DNA of 64,000 nucleotides from contig JAESUZ010000338.1 of assembly GCA_017311185.1 (NCBI GenBank), positions 885,158-949,157 of the forward strand, in the 5' to 3' direction. Below the pieces are notes generated by a model. That model had not been told where the DNA came from. It searched no databases and saw nothing but the letters and a program-made list of their open reading frames with translations. The first letter of the stretch is position 1. Every line of letters begins with the position of its first letter. This document shows positions 56,611 through 64,000 of this stretch, one piece after another. The translations under genes and the position numbers were made by a program. The DNA comes from Proteles cristata cristata (lineage: Eukaryota; Chordata; Mammalia; Carnivora; Hyaenidae).

Positions 56611-56823
56611 GGGGCACTGAGTGGCTCAGTACATTAAGTGTTCGATTCTTGGTTTTGGCTCAGGACATGATCTTGTGGTTCCAAGGGACTGAGCCCTGCA
56701 TCAGGCGGTGTGCCGGCAGCCTGGAGCCTGCTTGGGATTCTCTGTCTCCTTCTCTCCTTCCCTACTCCTCTTGCTCTCTCTCTGTCTCTCTCTCTCAAAA
56801 TAAATAAATAAACATTAAAAAAA
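56611..56823 (+). mobile_element. Can-SINE nested in L1 ORF2
   Basis: ggggcactgagtggctcag, gttcgattcttggttttgg, gcctggagcctgcttgggat, tail caaaataaataaataaacat. Flanks aaaataacttactga and aaaatacctctacag form a diverged TSD; the interrupted L1 text continues in register across it. Confidence 0.94.
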
Positions 56824-57184
56824 ATACCTCTACAGAATAGGAGAAAATATTTTCAAATCACATATCTGATAAAGTATTAATGTGTAAACTATGTAAAGAA
56901 CTCATATGACTCAATGTAAAAGAAAGAAAAATCATAATTCAATATTAAAATTGACAAAAGATCTGAACAGACATTTTCCCAAAAAAGGCATATAGCTGGC
57001 AAGCAGGCATGAAAAGATGATCAAAATCACTCATCATCAGAGAAATGAAAATTAGAACTTAATGAGATATTTGGCTTTACATGGCTTAGAATGGTTAATA
57101 TCCGAAATACAAGAAGTAGCAATCATCGGTGAGGATTTGGAGAAAAGGACACCTTTTTTTTGCACACTGTTTGTGGGGATGTAA

Positions 57185-57480
57185 ATGGTGCAACCACTAT
57201 TGAAAACTGTATGGAAGTTCCTCCAGGAATTAAAAACAGAACTGCCATTTGACCCAATAATTCTATTTCTGGGTGTTTATCTAAAGAAAACAAAAATAAT
57301 GACTCAAAAAAAGTATTTGCACTCCCATGTTTATTGCAGTATTATTTACAGTAGCCAAGATTTGGAAACAACCTAAGTGCCCAGCAATGGACGTATGAAT
57401 ATATTTTTCAACCACAGTAGAAAGGAAACCATTAGAAACTACATAGATGGACCTGAAGGGCATATGCTAAGTGAAATAAG
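57185..57480 (+). pseudogene. L1 ORF2 C-terminal relic
   Basis: The open stretch 57185-57376 encodes [16 protein letters not shown] and then HSHVYCSIIYSSQDLETT, the conserved C-terminal part of L1 ORF2 downstream of the reverse transcriptase. Code on either side is in other frames. It is a fossil of the retrotransposon polymerase protein, not a host gene. Confidence 0.88.
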
Positions 57481-57790
57481 ACAGAAAAAAACAAATACTA
57501 TGTGATTTCACTTATGTGAGAAACCCAACACCACCATCAAAAGCAAGCTCACTGAGAACAGAGGGGGCAGTTGGAGGGGAGTGCGCAAAATGGGTGAATG
57601 AGGTCAAAGGTACAAATTTCACTTTATAAAATAAATATTCATGGGGGTGTAATGCACGGCATAGCGAAAAAATAAAACAGTAAGCTAAGAACTCTCCTCC
57701 TCAAAAAAAAATATTCAGAGGGTAGATGTGATCAATATTTTTGTAAGTCTTGAAGGTTGTAGTAGAATGATCATCAGCTTACAAACTCAG

Positions 57791-58024
57791 AATTTTTTAA
57801 ATTTTTATTTAATTATTTTGAGAACAGAGAGCATGCTTGTGAGCAGAGGAGGGACAGAAACAGAGAGATTAAGAGAGAGAGGGAGAGAGAGAATCCCAAG
57901 CAGGTCCTGTGCTGTCAGTGCAGAGCCACACAGATGCAGGGCTTGAATTTATAAGCCATGAAATCATGGCCCCATCCAAAACCACGAGTTGGAGGCTTAT
58001 CCGACTGAGCCACCCAGGTGCCTC
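57791..58024 (-). mobile_element. Can-SINE, old copy
   Basis: ttttttaaatttttatttaa, gagagagagggagagagaga, gcaggtcctgtgctgtcagt, gaaatcatggccccatcc, end gagccacccaggtgcctc. TSD decayed. Confidence 0.92.
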
Positions 58025-58370
58025 ACTTAGCTGGAATTTATAATTTAGATGGTAAAAAGTAAATTCATATAATCTTAGTGAAATGATTAGACCTGACAGA
58101 ATGTTCAGAATCTGTAACCTTGTGACCCAGAATGGTGGCAGCCACGCAAAAGCATATGGACACAATGAGATGAAATAACTAAAAAGTTATTTCATTATCA
58201 TTTTTATTGTCATCATTATTATTATTATTTGAAAAGAAGAAAAAGGAGATGGTATGAGCTTAATAGTCAAGGATCTCTATTATCTTTTCTGGGCAATCTA
58301 AGCAAATCAAAGAACTGAAGGGCATGAGTCAACTCCAAGAACAAGGAAGAATTGGTGGAGAGACAGGTAC
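58025..58370. other. Unique sequence with a short (TTA)n
   Basis: tcattattattattattt at about 58213-58230. No gene seen. Confidence 0.55.
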
Positions 58371-58390
58371 ACATCCAGTCAGATTTTCTA

Positions 58391-58575
58391 TTTATTTCTG
58401 AGAGAGAGAGAAACAGAATGAGCAGGGGAGGGTCAGAGAAGGAGGGAGACACAGAATATGAAACAGGCTCTAGACTCTGAGCTGGCTGTCAGCACAGAGC
58501 CTGATGTGGGGCTCGAACCCACGGACTGTGAGATCATGACCTGAGCTGAAGTCAGACGCTTAACCCAGGCGCCGC
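58391..58575 (-). mobile_element. Can-SINE missing its A-box segment, 20-bp TSD
   Basis: tttatttctgagagagagag, gcaggggagggtcagaga, gatcatgacctgagctgaag, then cagacgcttaacccaggcgcc. About 12 bases (the cgactgagccac part of the head complement) are absent. The TSD acatc(c/t)agtcagattttcta is at 58371-58390 and 58576-58595, one mismatch in 20. Confidence 0.95.
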
Positions 58576-58595
58576 ACATCTAGTCAGATTTTCTA

Positions 58596-59105
58596 AATTG
58601 CTCGTTGCCTACTAAGCCAAACTTACTAGCCATTATCTATCGGCCTGTTATCAATTATTCATTTATAATATTAGGACTTACCGTCACTTTAGTATTAATA
58701 ATAAGAGTCTAAGATCACATTTCACTGACTGCATAATAACTCAGTGGAAATAACAGTGGGCACAGTTATTCCAATTGGTCTTGATGCCTTTGAGCCAACA
58801 TTTCAGAGTTTTTTTTTTTTTTTTAATTGCCTTAAAATCCTTGGCACAATTTTTACTCGCTCTACATGTTGACAGATCTTGCGTCTCAGTGCACTAGGGA
58901 AAAGTCTTTGGCATTGCTTCCTTTCATTTTCCTCATACCTGTGTCTTCTCAGGTTTATTGAAGTTGGGTTCACTGAAAGAAACCCAACTCTTAGAGTATC
59001 AAAATGTATACCAGAAGAACCCACTTCCCCTTCCTTCTTTATCTTGCCCTCAGTGGCTGATGACTGGCACTGGGAGGCTCTCAGGCTACTAATCCTGCTA
59101 GTAAT
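58596..59105. other. Unique sequence with overlapping antisense frames
   Basis: Frames of 118 codons (58879-59235, +) and 115 codons (58803-59150, -) overlap almost completely. Neither shows a domain and the plus-strand one runs into a MIR. A T-run lies at 58809-58824. Confidence 0.45.
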
Positions 59106-59107
59106 AA

Positions 59108-59330
59108 TATTAACACTTAGCAGTTGCTGTGTCTTTGCAAAGGACTTCAAAGGATCATCTCCTTTGATTTCTACAAGGTGCTTACTAGGTAAAGACTATT
59201 GTTTCCCTTTTACAAAGGAGGAAACTTTAATCTAGAAATTTTAAAAACACATTTGATGCTGTGTACAGGGGCTGAGTTTCAAAATCAAGAGGTTAATTCC
59301 AATTCACATGCCATCAGCACAAAGCTGGTG
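59108..59330 (+). repeat. MIR SINE, sense
   Basis: caaaggacttcaaaggatca, tctcctttgatttctacaag, gttctt-type cccttttacaaaggagg, aaactttaatctagaaat and acaggggctgagtttcaaaa follow the sense MIR order. Confidence 0.75.
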
Positions 59331-59943
59331 GCCAATCACTGTCTGAGAATCTCCTTTTTCCCTCTGCCAACTTCTCTGTCTCTCACTCTGGTATCTGTGT
59401 TCATTGTCATGGATATCATGAGTACTCAGGTGGGTCTAGACTAGAGTCCAGCTATCATTCTTCAGCCCCTGGATGTTCAGTCACAAGAATTGACTATAAC
59501 AGTGATTTCTCCTCCTTATTCCCAAACAATTCCCTTATTAGTTCCAGTTTCTCTGCTTTTGATCCCTAAGCTTGCAATGGAATATGATATCACAAATATC
59601 CCTTCCCAGACCAACCGTTCTGAATTCTTACCTCAAATCATTGGTATACTTTGGAGACATTTTTCTATTGTCTGGCTATTTTCTCAGAGTTAACCTGAGG
59701 ATCCAAAAATAATTTTTGCCAGCTTCATCCCAAAGTATTTAATGAATCTTTGCTGATTCCAAATGATTTATTCCAATAGAGATTTAAAAGAATCAAAATG
59801 AAGGATTTGAACAACTTTATACCAGTTAACTTGCAAATTTGAAAACAAATGGACATTCTTTAAAAAAATATATAAATTAGCAACATTTCGCAATAATTTG
59901 AAATCTGGAGGAGAGTAATAATGAAAATTAAAAATTAATTAGC
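59331..59943. other. Unique sequence, nothing recognised
   Basis: Frames 59199-59444 and 59490-59693 (+) show no domain. Confidence 0.5.
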
Positions 59944-59959
59944 CAAAATATCCACTCCT

Positions 59960-60177
59960 TTTTAAATATTTTTTTTAAATTTCTGAGAGAGAGAGAGAGA
60001 GACAGCGTGAGCAGGGGAGGGTCAGAAAGAGAGGGAGACACAGAATCCGAAGACAGGCTCCAGGCTCTGAGCTAGCTGTCAGCACAGAGTCCGAAGCAGG
60101 GCTCAAACCCACGAACTGTGAGATCATGACCTGAGCCAAAGTCGGACGCTTAACCGACTGAGCCACCCAGACACCCT
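59960..60177 (-). mobile_element. Can-SINE, full length, 16-bp TSD
   Basis: tttaaatttctgagagagag, gacagcgtgagcagggga, gtcggacgcttaaccgactg, end gccacccagacaccct. The exact TSD caaaatatccactcct is at 59944-59959 and 60178-60193. Confidence 0.97.
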
Positions 60178-60193
60178 CAAAATATCCACTCCT

Positions 60194-62070
60194 ATGCTTA
60201 CTCAGTTTTGATAATGCAGTGAACTAGTTTCCTTTTGCATTCCTTCAAGTGTGTGATACTCAGTTCTATATATTGGGATTTCTCTCTTTTTTTCCTTTAG
60301 TTTTTTTAATATATTCAACAATATATTGATTCCATATTATCTGGTATTTATACGTCTTTGGAACAAAAAGGTGTAAATTTTTTTCCAATCAGCCCAGCCC
60401 TCAAATTCTGCACCATTTCATTCCAGTATACTTTACTTAAGAAAGAAGAGTTCAGGGCCAAGTATCATGTAAAGAACATATCTGCTTTTAGAGAGTCACC
60501 ACGCACAGCAGAAGAGTGAAGGCCAGAGGCTGCCTTCCAATAAGGAAAACGGTTTCATTTTGCTTCAATTCATTTACTTCTTCTCTAATGAAGGAACTCT
60601 TCATTTTTTTTTGGAATACCTCCCATAAAATAGTATGTGGGAAATTTTGTTCTCTTTTAAAAAGTATTCAACATACACAAGGCAGGCGTCCTTTCATGTA
60701 GCTTCATCCATCAAACAGGTGTCCTTTTCTTCTTCTACGGGTTCATTAAAATATTATTTACTCAGAAATCCCAGATCAGGTAACTATCCATATAGTGGAA
60801 ATATGCTTTGATTCTGTATTCCTAAGGACACATTTTAAAAGATATTCTTAAAAAGACCATGCGCCAAAGATACGGGATATTGAGAATGCTGACTTCTAGA
60901 AACACTACCTAGTAGTACAAGAGTATGGTGATGGACACTTTTTCATACATTTTGTTTTGCCTTAGTTTTTCAACAAGAATAATGAGTCTTATTGAAAGAT
61001 ACTTCCTTTATACACATTTTAGTTACTTTCTTCTGAGAAGATCAGCCCCAAATTAGAGTATGATGGTAGGAAGTTTATGAGAAGTTGTAAAACATTCTGT
61101 TCTCAGTCTGACATAAGTTAAGTCTTGAATTCCTCAGTATGAAACAGTATCTAATTCTGGCAAAAGAGTTGCTTTTAGTGCTTAGATGAAGTGATGACTG
61201 ACAAAGCGGCTCCCTGTGGTAACACTGTGGGAGATACTGGTACTAGATGCCCTCTGGGGTGCTCGGTCTGAACAGCTGCAGAAACGGAATTTTCAGTGGA
61301 AGGAAAGTTACACATTGAGTAACCACACATCACACACACCCTGGCAACAGCATGAAGGCGGAGTTCTGGATGCTCTCATATATTGTTACCTTATGCTGTT
61401 ACCTTATGCGTCTTTCATATTCCTTGACAATCATTAGGAACAGCTACCCCAGCCTAGATAATCGTCCTATTTTATTAGTAACAAAATGTTGCTTATCAAG
61501 GTAGCTAAACAAACTCATGTTATATTTAAACCGATTTGTATCTGTGCCTCATCCACCCTGTGGTCACAGAGTGAGCAGAGTTGGAGACGTGCCTGGTTAT
61601 AAAGCAAGCTTCTATATATCACCGATTCTCAAATGGACAAAAAGATGTACAAAATTTGCTTAGAACCAAAGGCTTGTCAAGAGAAATGGTGTCTGTGAGG
61701 AAAAGACTGCACAAATAGCCTCTTAGCAGCCAGAAGTATTACGTACCCAAAGGAAGCTATAAGCTTTTTGTACAGATGCTAGATCAGCTTGCCAAGGAAC
61801 CATATGCTGCCACTGGAAGAATATTTTCACAGTTTGGCATCTGGATCATAGAATTACCATTCAGTAGGGAAAATGAGAAGCATTTGAAGACGAGGAGTAA
61901 GATAGTGTCCACACTGCATGAAAATCTAAGTTGTAAGACGGTGAATTTCAAATGTCATTTTAACGGAGAGGACATTTAATTAATCACTGTGGCTCCTGCT
62001 TAGAAGTTTTAGATGGACGCAAATACTCTGTCCTGTGGAAACAAAGAAACTAGATGAGAGAATTAATATT
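60194..62070. other. Unique DNA, no gene seen
   Basis: About 1.9 kb with no recognised transposon. Small frames (60516-60701, 61216-61437, 61776-61979 on +) lack domains. A perfect 13-bp tandem pair (tgttaccttatgc) sits at 61384-61409. Confidence 0.5.
61384..61409. repeat. 13-bp direct tandem pair
   Basis: tgttaccttatgc twice in a row without change. Confidence 0.95.
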
Positions 62071-62076
62071 ATGTTT

Positions 62077-62290
62077 GGTACCTGGGTGGCTCAGTTGGTT
62101 AAGCGTCTGACTTTGGCTCAGGTCATGATCTCACGGTTCGTGGGTTCGAGCCCCGCGTCGGGCTCTGTGCTGACAGCCAGCTCAAAGTCTGGAGCCTGTT
62201 TCAGATTCTGTGTCTCCCTCTCTCTCTGACCCTCCCTTGCTCAAGCTGTCTTTCTCTGTCTCTCAGAAATAATAATTTAAAAAACCATTA
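62077..62290 (+). mobile_element. Can-SINE, head slightly truncated
   Basis: Starts ggtacctgggtggctcagttgg, so the first bases of the usual ggggcgcc are altered. Then ggttcgtgggttcgagcccc, gcgtcgggctctgtgctgac, tail cagaaataataatttaaaa. Conserved CpGs suggest a fairly recent copy. TSD not clear. Confidence 0.94.
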
Positions 62291-62299
62291 AAAATAAAT

Positions 62300-63425
62300 C
62301 TGATAAAAATTTCAAGACAGAGAGATTTGGTATGATAGAGGATTTTTTTTTTTTTTTGCCTATTGGTTTCACTCCTTTCCTGTAATTATTGCTGTATTCT
62401 ACATTACTTTTCAGTAAAAAATAAATTTGATGAAATAACTACTTTCTCCCCTTCCCCCCTGTATCCTGTTTATCTAGTATAAAAATGTGGCTCACCAGGT
62501 CACTGGTTTAAAAAGTCTGATACTCATTTTGAAATTCAGCACCAAGAAAAAAGGAATGGAAAGGAATTGATTTCAGCTGATATACTGGGTGGCAAAATGA
62601 GATGTGAAGGCTCTATAATTATTCGGTTGTGGGATCAATAGACACATTCAAACTGGCAACAAGAAAACCAAACCAAACCAAATTTGCACCAAGGATTTAA
62701 TTGAGTCTGGTTATGTTGGTATAAATGTGTCCCTTTGAAAAAATTGCTCAAGTTTATGCAATTTTCTGAGAGGAATCTGCAGATACCCTAGAATTTATTC
62801 TAATTCTCACCTTTGGACTATTATACTCTAGTGGCTAATTAATAGCTCTTCCAATTTTCTGTCCCTGGTTGTTGTAGCTCATCTGTCAGAGGTCAGTATA
62901 TCTGCTTGAAGCAGCTGAAAGGCTTTCATGTTAAGAAATCTTGGGATAATGCGTGGGAAGGGTCAGACAGTTCTTTACCCTTTGCCTTACCCCTACTTTG
63001 GAAGTAGATCCCATGTTTTTTAATTACAACTGAGGTTGTCACTACGATAATGAGTTCTCTATCTGCATTTGGTTTCAAATTCAGCTAGATAATGGTGGTT
63101 CAGGAAGGTGAAATTTTTCTCTGGCTGTGTTTATGTGTTGCCAAAACAACTCATCTTTTCAGTAAATTTAGGGAGAAAAACCAGCTAGATAATTTATTGT
63201 TGTCAGTAGCAACCAACTGGCAGAGTTTTCCACCTGTGACTGGTTTAATATGGTCTAAAACATGATTACGTCAGATGGCTTAGTTTAGTTAATTCTCTCT
63301 CTTTCCATTACTAATCTCCATCTATCTTGTTCAAATCTGGTTCTAAAAGCAGACAATCACTTGCAAAATATTTTATAATTTTCATTCTGAGTTCACATAT
63401 GCCATATTATGACAGTACCCAGTAA
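62300..63425. other. Unique AT-rich sequence
   Basis: About 1.1 kb without a recognised repeat or ORF. T-run at 62343-62357 and an aaccaaaccaaacc run near 62670. Confidence 0.55.
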
Positions 63426-63429
63426 AGCA

Positions 63430-63540
63430 GATCTTGAAGTCCCCATTCTGCAGAATAATATTGACCCAGATGGAAGGTAAATGACTTCTACAAAGTCATT
63501 TAATTAGAAGTACAACATGGGTCATCTGCTTTCTAGACCA
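63430..63540 (+). repeat. MIR fragment, sense (probable)
   Basis: gaagtccccattctgcagaa, aaatgacttctacaaagtca and gaagtacaacatgggtcatc fit the 3' half of sense MIR. Confidence 0.55.
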
Positions 63541-63542
<2 letters not shown>

Positions 63543-63592
<50 letters not shown>

Positions 63593-63603
63593 CACACACA
63601 CAC
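63543..63603. repeat. (AC)24 microsatellite plus interrupted (CA)n
   Basis: Forty-eight bases of AC, then ccc, then a further CA run. Confidence 0.97.
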
Positions 63604-63898
63604 ATTTCATTTTATACTGTAAGTAATTCTATATAATCATTTTCATAGTGGAAAAATTAGTAAGATTTTCAATCTTGTATAGTCCTAAATATGTGCCTTC
63701 TGGAATTAGTTCTTTAGGCTGAATTGACCAAATTTATAATATATCTCTATTTATTATCAATGTAATATGCCAATGTAATAAAGTCTTTACTCTGTTAAGT
63801 ATGTGAGATTGTAGGATTTTTTTCTGACAAAATAATTTGATAGAGTAGATTTTTCATATTTCTGGGATTTTGTTACTTACAGACATCAAAATGATACA
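63604..63898. other. Unique AT-rich sequence
   Basis: Nothing recognised. Confidence 0.55.
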
Positions 63899-64000
63899 TT
63901 TTTTTTTACAAATAGTTTATGTCAAATTAGATTCCACATAACACTCAGTGCTCATCCCCACAAGTGCCCTCCTCCATGCCCATCCCCCCTCCCCACATCC
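63899..64000 (-). mobile_element. L1 3' end, cut by the window edge
   Basis: T-run, then tttatgtcaaattagattcc, acataacactcagtgctcat, ccccacaagtgccctcctcc and atgcccatcccccctcccc. This is the antisense start of the 3'UTR of the younger carnivoran L1 lineage. The rest of the element, possibly including ORF2, lies to the right of the window. Confidence 0.85.

Larger units (their letters stand above)
56495..57710 (+). mobile_element. L1 3' third (ORF2 C-terminus plus 3'UTR), sense
   Basis: gggactacatcaaagtaaaa and ccatcaacaaaatagaaaat precede a SINE. After it come ttcaaatcacatatctgata, catcatcagagaaatgaaaa, gaggatttggagaaaaggac, agtgcccagcaatggacgta, gtgatttcacttatgtgaga and taatgcacggcatagcgaa, which is the ORF2-to-3'UTR order of a mid-aged L1. 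5'-truncated and diverged. Confidence 0.93.

Noticed and set aside
58803..59235. Overlapping 115- and 118-codon frames on opposite strands
   Set aside because: Near-complete antisense overlap, a poly-T run in one and a MIR in the other. No conserved motif.

Overview
The window is mammalian nuclear DNA from a carnivoran of the cat-like branch (Feliformia). The evidence is 45 copies of a tRNA-Lys-derived SINE (Can-SINE) that share a head with the motifs gcgcctgggtggctcag and ggtcatgatctc and have CT-rich tails ending in AAATAAA-type A-runs. L1 sequences of carnivoran type, ancient MIR, L2 and HAL1 remnants and MLT1-type LTRs complete the picture. The SINE tails mostly read gaccctcccctgctca and cctagaaataaa. 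That differs from the domestic-cat consensus as I remember it, so a hyaenid, herpestid or viverrid source is possible. I cannot decide this from the sequence.

I find no intact protein-coding gene, no canonical tRNA or rRNA gene and no CpG island. All open frames are short (151 codons at most). Most either translate SINE CT tracts (Ser/Leu-rich), lie in L1 remnants, or occur in AT-rich unique DNA. The window is best read as intergenic or deep intronic. The only recognisable coding remnants are transposon-derived: a HAL1/L1 ORF1 relic (about 4.9-5.7 kb, +) and two L1 ORF2 C-terminal relics (11.4-11.9 kb, -; 56.5-57.5 kb, +).

Layout: 0-8.4 kb holds SINEs around a HAL1-like element. 9.2-12.1 kb is a nest of old repeats (L2, an LTR-like repeat, SINEs, and an L1 3' end with an inserted SINE). 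12.5-20.4 kb has SINEs, microsatellites and an L1 3' end, including two SINEs inserted one after the other at the same site. 20.4-26.5 kb has no SINE. 26.5-32.2 kb is SINE-dense and holds the most unusual object: two SINEs plus a 57-bp spacer inside one perfect 15-bp target-site duplication (27443-27955). 32.2-39.8 kb has no recognisable transposon apart from one doubtful MIR piece. 39.8-48.3 kb has SINEs, an MLT1 LTR, MIRs and L1 3' ends. 48.3-51.3 kb has MIRs and a GT/CA microsatellite. 51.3-64 kb mixes SINEs, L1 relics and unique DNA. The last 100 bases enter the 3' end of a minus-strand L1 that continues outside the window.

No genes act together here. The functional logic is transposon biology: Pol III SINE transcripts copied by L1 machinery, leaving A-tails and 9-20 bp target-site duplications (TSDs), many of which can be read directly.
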